Source: Shewanella sp. Choline-02u-19
GTDB taxonomy: Bacteria; Pseudomonadota; Gammaproteobacteria; Enterobacterales; Shewanellaceae
Length of the DNA stretch: 64,000 nt
NCBI RefSeq assembly: GCF_002836205.1
Contig: NZ_PJBE01000013.1
Coordinates: 1,054,001-1,118,000, forward strand
Direction of reading: 5' to 3'
Shown piece by piece: positions 1-8,399 of this stretch. The stretch's first letter is position 1; each line of letters starts with the position of its first letter. The notes beneath the pieces were generated by a model. It had not been told where the DNA came from, ran no database searches, and saw only the letters and a program-made list of their open reading frames with translations. Both the position numbers and the translations under genes were made by a program.

Positions 1-1605
1 AATGTTATCGCTATGGTGCTTTGTGCCGTGACGGCAATTGCTTACGCGTATTTAGCGGGTTTTTCGGTATCAACTCAACGCGCCCTCATTATGCTATTAG
101 CCTATATATCGTCATGGGTATTGAGCCGTTTTTCAAGCAGTTGGGAGAGATTGTTGTATGCGCTATTTATGGTGTTGTTACTGGATCCTTTGAGTCCACT
201 TAGTGCCAGTTTTTGGCTGTCATTTATGGCGTTGACGGTTATTTTAATCACTATAGCAAGGTTTAATCCGCAAAGGCTTGAAGCCTTAGAAACTAACGTG
301 GCGACCAATCAGCCTGCAGTTAGCTCAATTGCCAAAGTATTGCGTATAAAAGTGGCTAATGGCTGCAGTGGCATTCAACACTGGATTGTTGCATTTTGGG
401 CGATACAGTGGCGATTGGCTCTTGTGTTAGGGCTAGTACAAGCGACTTTCTTTGCTGGTACGTCGATAATCAGTATTGCAATCAACTTTCTTCTGGTGCC
501 TTGGTTTAGTTTTGTTGTTTTACCCGTTGCTTTATTATCACTGTTGATATTTATCATGGCAATGTTGGCGGGTGTTGCTCCTGAGTCACTTAATCTTTTT
601 TGGCTGACACAGTTAACGATGGAACCGGTACTGATGCTGTTAGACATGGGCAGCAGTATCGAGTTTGCTTGGCTTGATCTGTCAACACAATGGATAGCTG
701 CTGGACTGAGCGCGATACTTGGGATTTGGCTCTGTTTGCAATTTCGCGCTATGCATTGGCGCTTCGCCTTTAGTGTCATGTCGCTGCCGGCCCTAATACT
801 GGCTTATCAAGCGATATTTGGTGTGCAACATCAGCAATGGAAGGTACATTTATTGGATGTAGGCCAAGGGATGTCAGCCGTGATAGAGCGCAATGGTCGA
901 GCTATTATTTACGATACCGGAGCCCGTTTTGGTGAAAACTTTAGTTATGCCGAGCGTATAATTTTGCCGTTTTTAAAGAGTAAAGGCATTACTAACATTG
1001 ATTACTTAGTGATTAGCCATGCTGATAATGACCATGCTGGTGGCGTGTCAGTCGTTATGACGGCTTACCCCGAGGCCATCGTTATAGCAGATGATAAAAG
1101 GTGGGGCACGGTTAATTGTCGACCTAAAAATATTGTGTGGCAAACCATCAATCTCGAGATTATTGGTCCTTTAATACCTGCTAAAGGCAATAATGGCTCA
1201 TGTGTGATCCGTTTATTCAAAGATAACAACAGTATTTTGCTCACGGGAGATATTGAACATGAAGCGGAGCAAAAACTTATACATCATAAAGGCATTGCCA
1301 GTTCAGTGATGACAGCGCCACATCATGGCAGCAGAACCTCTTCAAGTGCACGTTTTATTGATGCGGTATCACCAACACTGGTGTTGTTTCCTGCGGGGTT
1401 TAATAACCGATATGGTTTTCCCAAGAAAGATGTTTGGGCGCGATATGATGATTTGGGTATTGATACGTTAGTGACTGGAGAACAGGGACAAGTCAGTGTT
1501 GTTTTTCAGTCTGACAGTACCAAAATTTATACATATCGGTCAGATTTTGCGCCATTTTGGTATAACAAAGTGTTTAGGTTTGGTGAGATCAAAAATCCAG
1601 AGTAG
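1..1605 (+). CDS. comEC: ComEC/Rec2 DNA-uptake channel, C-terminal part
   Basis: The frame is open from the first base, so the start lies outside the window; 534 residues are visible. ComEC is the inner-membrane channel that carries single-stranded DNA into the cytoplasm in natural transformation. The visible first half is strongly hydrophobic, with several membrane segments of the Competence domain. From about residue 280 a metallo-beta-lactamase-fold domain follows, with LLDVGQG, the metal motif HADNDH at about 340-345, LLTGD, and APHHGS. The closest family is the ComEC/YcaI group, usually 750-800 residues, so roughly a third is missing. It lies 33 bases before msbA, as in Escherichia. Identity is certain; competence of the organism is not shown. 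Confidence 0.95.
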   Translation, partial: NVIAMVLCAVTAIAYAYLAGFSVSTQRALIMLLAYISSWVLSRFSSSWERLLYALFMVLLLDPLSPLSASFWLSFMALTVILITIARFNPQRLEALETNVATNQPAVSSIAKVLRIKVANGCSGIQHWIVAFWAIQWRLALVLGLVQATFFAGTSIISIAINFLLVPWFSFVVLPVALLSLLIFIMAMLAGVAPESLNLFWLTQLTMEPVLMLLDMGSSIEFAWLDLSTQWIAAGLSAILGIWLCLQFRAMHWRFAFSVMSLPALILAYQAIFGVQHQQWKVHLLDVGQGMSAVIERNGRAIIYDTGARFGENFSYAERIILPFLKSKGITNIDYLVISHADNDHAGGVSVVMTAYPEAIVIADDKRWGTVNCRPKNIVWQTINLEIIGPLIPAKGNNGSCVIRLFKDNNSILLTGDIEHEAEQKLIHHKGIASSVMTAPHHGSRTSSSARFIDAVSPTLVLFPAGFNNRYGFPKKDVWARYDDLGIDTLVTGEQGQVSVVFQSDSTKIYTYRSDFAPFWYNKVFRFGEIKNPE

Positions 1606-1638
1606 AATGCTTCTTTTGCCAATACGTAAATTCTCTCA

Positions 1639-3456
1639 ATGACAACATCTCCTAAAAATGAAGTCTGGACAGTCTTTAAGCGCCTTCTCGGCTATTTGAA
1701 ACCGCTTAAGAAAGTACTGTTTTTTGCCGTTATTGGCTTAATCATGTATGCATTAGTTGATGCCACATTTATTGCCGTCATCAAACCTTTCATTGATGAA
1801 GGTTTTGTCGGGCAAGCAAGTCAAACAGCTTCTGGCGGCCTAAGTAATCTTGATCTTGGTACGAGTGGTGGCTTTAGCTCTAGTAGTGACGTGTTACTGA
1901 TCGCTCCTATTGTGGTCATTGTGTTGTTTAGCCTACGTGGCTTAGCAAACTTTCTGTCGACCTATTGCATCGCTTACATGAGTGCTCGAGTGATAATGGA
2001 TATGCGCCAAGAGGTGTTTGAACATTATCTGACTTTGCCTGTGAGTTATATGGACAATGAGAACACGGGTAATCTTATATCCCGCGTGACCTACGATACA
2101 GAACAAATCGCCCGCGCGACGGGTAGTGCGCTGATCACTATCGTGCGCGACAGTATTACGGTTGTCGGCATGATAAGCGTTATGTTCTATTTCTCTTGGA
2201 AACTATCATTAGTTATTCTGGTTATCGGTCCCATTATCGGGTTGATCATTGCGGTGGTTAGCCGCCGATTTAGAAAAGTGTCGAAGAATATCCAAGCTGC
2301 AATGGGTGGTGTTACCGCCGCGACAGAGCAAATGCTTAAAGGCCATAAGAATGTATTATCTTTTGGCGGTCAGGAAACGGAAGCGCAGCGCTTTGCAAAA
2401 GTAAATGATCAAAACCGCTATCAAACAATGAAACTCGCAACCGCTCAAGCGATTAGCCAGCCACTAGTGATGATTATTGGCTCATTTGCGATTGCGTTTA
2501 TCTTATATGCAGCAAGCATTGATAGCATGAAAGCAGAGCTCACAGCAGGTACCTTTGCGACAATTTTGGGTGCTATGCTGGCAATGTTACAACCCATTAA
2601 AAACCTTACCCGCGTTAATGCCGAATTCCAACGGGGTATTGCAGCTTGTACGACCGTGTTTGCATTGCTTGATATCAAGCCTGAAAGGGATAACGGAAAG
2701 CTTGAAGTTGAACGTGTTAAGGGTGAACTTGCATTTAATAATGTTGATTTCAGCTATTCTGGGCATGAGAAATTGGCGCTAAACGGTATCGAATTTAAAG
2801 TTGAACAAGGTCAGACGTTGGCGTTAGTGGGCCGTTCAGGATCTGGTAAATCGACTATCGCCAGTTTGATCACTCGTTTTTATACGGGGCTAAAATCGGG
2901 CGAAATCACCCTCGATGGCGTCAATATTGATGAGTACAAGCTCACCTCTCTACGCAGCCAAATAGCGTTAGTCTCCCAACAAGTGACCCTATTTAATGAC
3001 TCCATTGCCAATAATATTGCTTACGCCTACCCTGGTGAAGCTACGCGCGAGCAGATTATTCACGCTGCGACCCTAGCGCATGCGATGGAGTTTATCGACC
3101 CTATGCCACAGGGGCTTGATACCCAAATTGGTGAAGATGGTGTCATGCTCTCTGGTGGTCAAAGACAACGTATTGCGATTGCGCGGGCGATATTACGTAA
3201 CTCGCCTGTATTGATTTTAGATGAAGCAACATCGGCCTTAGACACTGAATCAGAAAAAGCGATTCAAGGCGGGCTTGATAACCTAAGACAAAACCGAACT
3301 TCGATTGTTATTGCGCACCGATTATCAACCATTGAAAGCGCCGATCAAATTCTTGTTGTTGACCAAGGCAAGATTGTTGAGCGAGGCACTCATACGTCTT
3401 TGCTTGCAAAGCAGGGCGTATATTACAACCTGTATCAGATGCAGTTTGGAAGCTAA
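1639..3456 (+). CDS. msbA: Lipid A/LPS core flippase MsbA (ABC exporter)
   Basis: MsbA flips lipid A-core from the inner to the outer leaflet of the cytoplasmic membrane, powered by ATP. The protein has 605 residues, slightly longer than the usual 580. The excess is a Ser/Gly-rich insertion at about residues 55-85, between the first two membrane helices. Residues up to about 330 form the six-helix exporter domain. The ATPase domain shows Walker A GRSGSGKS (398-405), signature LSGGQ (504-508), Walker B ILDEATSALD (526-535) and a switch histidine in IAHRLST. Its stop codon directly abuts the lpxK start, so the two are co-translated. Family members work as homodimers, and this half-transporter architecture fits. 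Confidence 0.97.
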   Translation: MTTSPKNEVWTVFKRLLGYLKPLKKVLFFAVIGLIMYALVDATFIAVIKPFIDEGFVGQASQTASGGLSNLDLGTSGGFSSSSDVLLIAPIVVIVLFSLRGLANFLSTYCIAYMSARVIMDMRQEVFEHYLTLPVSYMDNENTGNLISRVTYDTEQIARATGSALITIVRDSITVVGMISVMFYFSWKLSLVILVIGPIIGLIIAVVSRRFRKVSKNIQAAMGGVTAATEQMLKGHKNVLSFGGQETEAQRFAKVNDQNRYQTMKLATAQAISQPLVMIIGSFAIAFILYAASIDSMKAELTAGTFATILGAMLAMLQPIKNLTRVNAEFQRGIAACTTVFALLDIKPERDNGKLEVERVKGELAFNNVDFSYSGHEKLALNGIEFKVEQGQTLALVGRSGSGKSTIASLITRFYTGLKSGEITLDGVNIDEYKLTSLRSQIALVSQQVTLFNDSIANNIAYAYPGEATREQIIHAATLAHAMEFIDPMPQGLDTQIGEDGVMLSGGQRQRIAIARAILRNSPVLILDEATSALDTESEKAIQGGLDNLRQNRTSIVIAHRLSTIESADQILVVDQGKIVERGTHTSLLAKQGVYYNLYQMQFGS

Positions 3457-4455
3457 ATGCAGTCTTGGGTAAACAAACTCTGGTATGACGGCCATATACT
3501 CAGATTTGCGCTGTGGCCGCTATCAATCATTTTTGCAGCTGTCAGCTGGGTTAGGCGAAAGCTGTATACCCTAGGTGTAAAATCGGCAGTCAGATTGCCG
3601 GTTCCTGTGATTATAGTGGGCAATATTACGGTCGGGGGCAGCGGTAAAACACCGATGGTCATTTATCTAATTGAACTTCTACGTCAGCATGGATTAAAGC
3701 CCGGTGTCATTAGTCGGGGCTACGGCGCGAATATCGATGGCGTGCGCAGTGTACGCCCTAACGATTCTGCAGCGGTGGTCGGAGATGAACCCGCGATGAT
3801 AGTCGCCAGAACCTCAGTGCCTATGGTTGTGGGGTCTAAAAGGGGGGATGCCGCACATCAGCTGTTATCAGATTTTGATGTCGATATCATCATCAGTGAT
3901 GATGGATTACAGCATTATGCATTGGCCCGTGATATCGAGCTGATCATTCTTGATGGTGAAAGGCGTCTTGGTAACGGCATGCTGCTGCCTGCTGGCCCAT
4001 TAAGGGAAGGGTGTTGGCGTACCTCTACGGTCGATCACGTTATTGTTAATGGCGGGGCTGCTAAAGCGAATGAACAGCAAATGCGACTGCAACCAACACT
4101 CTGGCATTCTGTCAGCGCGAATAGAAGTCAATTAAAAGCCCCTGAACCTGAGCAAGCCGTGGTGGCGATGGCGGGTATTGGTAACCCAAGCCGCTTTTTT
4201 GATACTTTATCGGACTTAGGTTTCAGCCCTGATAAAGTACAGGCATTTGACGACCACAGCGCTTATACCGAAGCAGAACTAACAGCATTCGCGGGTGAAC
4301 ATCCGTTACTGATGACAGAAAAAGATGCGGTGAAATGTCGCGAATTCGCAAAAGATAACTGGTGGTATTTAGCCGTAGATGCGAAGCTACCACCTTCATT
4401 TGATCAACAACTTTTGGCCCGCATTAAACAACTGGTCATAGATAAACAAAGGTAA
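3457..4455 (+). CDS. lpxK: Tetraacyldisaccharide 4'-kinase LpxK
   Basis: LpxK phosphorylates the 4' position of the lipid A disaccharide at the inner membrane, the sixth step of the Raetz pathway. The 332-residue length is normal for the family. A hydrophobic N-terminal stretch at about residues 14-35 is followed by the P-loop VGGSGKTP (59-66), and a conserved [12 protein letters not shown] segment lies near residue 150. The ATG follows the msbA stop with no spacer, and ycaR begins four bases after the lpxK stop. Lipid A modification and export are therefore transcribed together. Nothing is missing from the motifs. Confidence 0.96.
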   Translation: MQSWVNKLWYDGHILRFALWPLSIIFAAVSWVRRKLYTLGVKSAVRLPVPVIIVGNITVGGSGKTPMVIYLIELLRQHGLKPGVISRGYGANIDGVRSVRPNDSAAVVGDEPAMIVARTSVPMVVGSKRGDAAHQLLSDFDVDIIISDDGLQHYALARDIELIILDGERRLGNGMLLPAGPLREGCWRTSTVDHVIVNGGAAKANEQQMRLQPTLWHSVSANRSQLKAPEPEQAVVAMAGIGNPSRFFDTLSDLGFSPDKVQAFDDHSAYTEAELTAFAGEHPLLMTEKDAVKCREFAKDNWWYLAVDAKLPPSFDQQLLARIKQLVIDKQR

Positions 4456-4459
4456 CAGC

Positions 4460-4636
4460 ATGGCATTTGATAAAAAATTACTCGAAATTGTGGCGTGTCC
4501 AATATGTAAAGGAAAGCTAGAGTATAGCAAAGAAGATCAAAAGCTTATCTGCAAATTTGATAAGATAGCTTACCCGATCAATGATGGAATTCCAGTACTA
4601 CTCGAAAATAAAGCAGAGCCGCTAATCGAAGGCTAA
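4460..4636 (+). CDS. ycaR: Trm112/YcaR family small zinc-ribbon-like protein
   Basis: This 58-residue protein starts [18 protein letters not shown] and ends with a PLIEG tail. It has the CPxCKG knuckle at residues 13-18 and the [11 protein letters not shown] segment that defines the YcaR/Trm112 family. Only one CxxC pair and a lone Cys near residue 31 remain, as is common in the bacterial branch. In eukaryotes Trm112 activates methyltransferases; the role of bacterial YcaR is not settled. The start is four bases after lpxK. In Escherichia kdsB follows ycaR, but here a terminator follows directly, so kdsB has been moved or lies elsewhere. Confidence 0.92.
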   Translation: MAFDKKLLEIVACPICKGKLEYSKEDQKLICKFDKIAYPINDGIPVLLENKAEPLIEG

Positions 4637-4702
4637 CCACATTAAAGGGTCGTTTAGACTCGCTAAACAGAGATTAAAATTAACCTCTGAATTGATGTAT
4701 AT

Positions 4703-4728
4703 AAAAAAGCGCCTTTGAGCGCTTTTTT
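4703..4728 (+). terminator. Rho-independent terminator after ycaR
   Basis: A ten-base perfect stem AAAAAAGCGC / GCGCTTTTTT with a six-base loop ends in a run of T. It closes the comEC-msbA-lpxK-ycaR unit. Confidence 0.9.
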
Positions 4729-5172
4729 GCTATTCTCATCTTAGCTATTAATCATTTTTAATGGATGGTTTGCACCACACCTTATTGATAGCGTTAACAG
4801 CTCTAATAGTTAATACCCGTCAGCATAAATTGAAACTTTTAAATGCCACTCTCTCTAGCTTCTGGTAACAATCCAGCCCCAAAATAGCAAATAATCATTG
4901 ATAATTTTAGCAACTCCCCCTTTTCAATTACTTAGCACTGCCCGTGGTTAAATATTGAGCGATCGATCAAAAAATGATCAATTGTTGTTTGTAAATTCAC
5001 CAATGGTTTTGCTAGTATGCCCGCAGACTTAGCTGGTCATCCCAGGGTGGGCAAGCGCTGTGACGCTCTGCAGTCGATTATTTAATAACTGTAGTACCAG
5101 AAAGCTCAACAATAAAAATCTGTCATTAGATCGGATTAAATATGTAAGTTTGCTTTTTAGGGGTAATGATTT
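4729..5172. other. Intergenic region upstream of the M11 protease
   Basis: There is no convincing gene in these 444 bases. A small inverted repeat GATCA-N5-TGATC lies at 4965-4979. A weak promoter candidate, TTGTAA (4989-4994) and TAGTAT (5013-5018) with 18 bases between, lies just downstream, so the repeat could be an operator. A ribosome-binding site AGGGG is at 5159-5163. Confidence 0.4.
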
Positions 5173-8100
5173 TTGAACAAAGAAAATGTCATATTGGCAT
5201 CGAACTCGGCTACCAATTTTTGCAAACTATCTACTGCTGGATTATTGGTCTTTTCTGCCTTCACCTTTTCAGTATTATCGAATGTTGCAGCTGCAAGTAG
5301 CGCTGCTCACGGGGGATTCTCTGCCCACGTTCAGTCTAAAATTCAAGACAAACACACCCACAAACAACAAGCAAAAGAACAGACATTGGTGCTTGCCAAT
5401 CGTATGGCTGAGTTTCGCCGTGCGAGCAAACCAAATAAGAAGCAGCTTAAGCAAGAGTTAATGGCGTACACTCAGGCCCGCCAGAATCTGCTCATTGACT
5501 TAGTCAAAACCGATCCATCTGCGGCAGTGCGTGCAGTGTTACCAGCATCTGCCAGAGCCGGTATGCCGGACGACGTGCTCGCGATGCTGACTCAAAAACG
5601 TGAGCTTAAAGGCGAGCTGCAAGTGTTATATGTGGATTATGCTGATAGTAGTAAGAGTCATCTGCGTCATTCATTAATGACAGAGAATGGAGCTATTGAG
5701 TTGTATCCGTCTAAAAATAGCCAAGTTGATGCACTGAAATCCGGCACTCGGATTATTGCTAAAGGCTGGATGTTTACAGGTAATAACTTGAATGATAAGG
5801 ACTCAAGCGCGTTAGTGCTCAATGATGAGTTAGATAGCTTGGTGTTGCTCGCGGATACCAGCGTTGCGATAACGACGGCTATGACGACAACCACCGTTTC
5901 CGAGTCAACGTTATCGAATACCACTGGCGAACAACGCACCTTGGTGCTTCTGGTCAACTTTCAAAATAATACCAGCCAGCCCTGGACTGTTGCACAGGCG
6001 CAGGAGTTAGTTTTTGGTCGTGTAAACGATTATTACCAAGAAGCGTCTTATGGACGATCTTGGTTAAGCGGAGAGGTACAAGGCTATTTCACCCTACCAA
6101 TTGATGCGACTTGCAGTACCAATGCCATCGATAATTATGGACGTCAGGCGGTTATCGATAGTGGCATAGATGCCGCGAGCTACGATCGTTGGATCTATAT
6201 CTACCCGCAAAATCCAGATTGTGGCTGGACAGGGCAGGGAACCATTGGTGGAAGCCCTTCTCGTGCATTCATCAACGGATCAATGACCCTGCGCACCGTG
6301 GGACATGAATTGGGTCACAATCTTGGCTTGCACCATGCTAAGGATCTTGATTGTGGAGCGGATATTATCGGTGCCCGCTGCGCTTCAGCTGAATATGGCG
6401 ATACCATGGATATCATGGGTAAATCTGGAATAACAGGCCATTTTAATGTTTTTAGTAAGCAACAACTTGGTTGGATCACATCTTCTGCGGGCGAAGTGAT
6501 CACTGCCGAAAGTGATGGCAGCTATCAACTTGAACCTTATGAAACAGCGTTTGCAGGTAAAGCCAAGGGACTGAAAGTACGACGCGGCATTGATGCTGAT
6601 ACAGGGCTACCGCTGTGGTACTACCTTGAGTATCGACAGCCAATAGGCTTTGATAATTTCCTCGAAGGAAAAAGTGGCGTTACAGATGGTGTGGTGTTGC
6701 ATTTAGCGACGGAGAACGATGTGCAGAGTAATCTGCTACTCGACATGATCCCAAATAGTGGTTTGCGTGACTTGGACGATTCGGCTTTGTTGGCCGGCGC
6801 CAGTTATACCGATGTTGACGCCGGCGTGACGATAACGACAGAATGGGCCGATACTACCGGAGCGAGCGTCAATGTTAGCTACTCAGGTCTAAGCTGCGTT
6901 AAGGCTAATCCAAGTTTGTCATTGCAACCAAACGAGAGTGCTTGGGTCGTGGCGGGAACCGCTGTTACCTACAGTGTATCGGTGATTAATAATGACAGTC
7001 TTGGTTGTTCAACCTCTGATTATGATGTGTCTGCATTTGTGCCAAGCGGCTGGTCAGTGACACAGACCAGCCTTAGCTTAGCACCTGGGGTAAGTGGGGT
7101 GGTGACACTGAATGTGAGCTCATCAGATACCGCAGCTGATGGATTTTACGATATCGAAATAAGGTCAGAAGACAGCAGTAATAGCGATTACGCACAGACC
7201 GGAATCGTCAGTTATGTGGTGGACTCTCCAGTCGCGACCTGCGTAATGGCGAGCCCAAGATTGATGCTGTCAGTTGACAGCAGTGGTGAGGTTGCCTCTG
7301 GAACGGTTACGACCTATCGCGGTACCATAACCAGTCAGGACAGTAGCAGCTGTGCAAGCAGTGATTTTGACATAACCGCTAATGTGCCCGCTGGCTGGAG
7401 CGTTGATACGCTAGGCGTGAGTTTAGCTGCGGGTGAGAGCCGTAATATTAGCTTAAATGTGATGTCATCCACGGTGGCTCAAGACGGCACTTATGATTTT
7501 GATTTAAGTGCACAAAATCGACTAGATAATCGCTATACAGGCAATGCTATAGCCAGTTATACGGTATCAAATCCATTACCGATTTGTACGCTAGCAGCGC
7601 CTTCTATTGTGGTATTAAATCCTCAAGGAGCCCAAGTGGTAGCGGGCACTCAGGTGAGTTACAGTGCGACGGTAACCAGTCAAGATAGCGAGGCTTGTTT
7701 AGAGGCCAGTGTTGAGGTGTTTGCCGATGTCCCGACTGGCTGGAGTGCAAGCAATACCAAAGTGAACTTAGCACCGGGTGGCAGTACGGAGGTGAATATT
7801 AGCGTCACTTCTGACGTTGCAGCGGCCGAGGGTTCATTTAGCATCGCTGTTAACGCGCAAAATACAGTTGAAGCTTCTTATATCGGCAGTGACAGTGTCA
7901 GTTATACGGTTAAATCGATTGCTAATACTGCGCCTGTTGCGGTTAATGATAGTGTGAGTATGGCCGCTAAAACGTCGGTCACTATTGATGTGCTAGGCAA
8001 TGACTCCGATGCGCAAAGTGATGAGCTTGTTATCGTCTCGGTGAGCCAAGGCGCCAAGGGCAGTGTACAAATCACTAGCACTGGTCAGCTGTTATACACC

Positions 8101-8232
8101 CCGGGCAAGCGCTTTAAGAGTAGCGACAGTTTTAGCTACACCATTAGCGACGGTGATATGACGGCAACGGCCTCGGTTAGCCTGAGCCTGAGCGGCTCCA
8201 GTGGTGGTAATAAAGGAAAGGGGAAAAAATAA
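5173..8232 (+). CDS. Secreted M11 (gametolysin-like) metalloprotease with NEW3-type repeats
   Basis: A 1019-residue exported protease. The TTG start is chosen because AGGGG sits nine bases upstream and a signal peptide follows directly (hydrophobic core about 20-37, AAA cleavage region about 39-42). The catalytic zinc motif HELGHNLGLHH is at residues 378-388, followed by EYGDTMDIMG, the Met-turn arrangement of peptidase family M11. Three similar beta-sandwich units of about 110 residues follow (about 575-685, 690-800, 805-910), each with a P-x-GWS core typical of NEW3-like domains. The last domain (about 918-1010, APVAVNDS...DVLGND) is a cadherin-like bacterial Ig fold. The lysine-rich tail is not a GlyGly-CTERM anchor. 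It likely degrades extracellular proteins; the substrate is unknown. Confidence 0.85.
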   Translation: MNKENVILASNSATNFCKLSTAGLLVFSAFTFSVLSNVAAASSAAHGGFSAHVQSKIQDKHTHKQQAKEQTLVLANRMAEFRRASKPNKKQLKQELMAYTQARQNLLIDLVKTDPSAAVRAVLPASARAGMPDDVLAMLTQKRELKGELQVLYVDYADSSKSHLRHSLMTENGAIELYPSKNSQVDALKSGTRIIAKGWMFTGNNLNDKDSSALVLNDELDSLVLLADTSVAITTAMTTTTVSESTLSNTTGEQRTLVLLVNFQNNTSQPWTVAQAQELVFGRVNDYYQEASYGRSWLSGEVQGYFTLPIDATCSTNAIDNYGRQAVIDSGIDAASYDRWIYIYPQNPDCGWTGQGTIGGSPSRAFINGSMTLRTVGHELGHNLGLHHAKDLDCGADIIGARCASAEYGDTMDIMGKSGITGHFNVFSKQQLGWITSSAGEVITAESDGSYQLEPYETAFAGKAKGLKVRRGIDADTGLPLWYYLEYRQPIGFDNFLEGKSGVTDGVVLHLATENDVQSNLLLDMIPNSGLRDLDDSALLAGASYTDVDAGVTITTEWADTTGASVNVSYSGLSCVKANPSLSLQPNESAWVVAGTAVTYSVSVINNDSLGCSTSDYDVSAFVPSGWSVTQTSLSLAPGVSGVVTLNVSSSDTAADGFYDIEIRSEDSSNSDYAQTGIVSYVVDSPVATCVMASPRLMLSVDSSGEVASGTVTTYRGTITSQDSSSCASSDFDITANVPAGWSVDTLGVSLAAGESRNISLNVMSSTVAQDGTYDFDLSAQNRLDNRYTGNAIASYTVSNPLPICTLAAPSIVVLNPQGAQVVAGTQVSYSATVTSQDSEACLEASVEVFADVPTGWSASNTKVNLAPGGSTEVNISVTSDVAAAEGSFSIAVNAQNTVEASYIGSDSVSYTVKSIANTAPVAVNDSVSMAAKTSVTIDVLGNDSDAQSDELVIVSVSQGAKGSVQITSTGQLLYTPGKRFKSSDSFSYTISDGDMTATASVSLSLSGSSGGNKGKGKK

Positions 8233-8317
8233 TGTTAACCATGGGGCAACAATTATCGAGTGCGCTATATCACTAAGGTGATTGGGAGTTGTTTGAGAGG
8301 TGTTTGGTTATATAAAG

Positions 8318-8346
8318 AGGGCAACGGTACTAACCGTTGCCCTTTT
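8318..8346. terminator. Shared terminator between convergent secreted-protein genes
   Basis: A ten-base perfect stem AGGGCAACGG / CCGTTGCCCT with a TACTAA loop is followed by T on the plus strand. A-rich bases on the other side make it usable in both directions. It lies between the M11 protease and the DUF11-like gene. Confidence 0.8.
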
Positions 8347-8399
8347 GCTAGGTCAGGCTTGTTACATTGTGAGTATTTGAGTCATTAAACTCATTTTAC

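Noticed and set aside
4895..4920. Fur-box-like sequence (AATAATCATTGATAAT)
   Set aside because: It matches only about half of the 19-base consensus and sits in A/T-rich DNA where such words are common; no iron gene follows.
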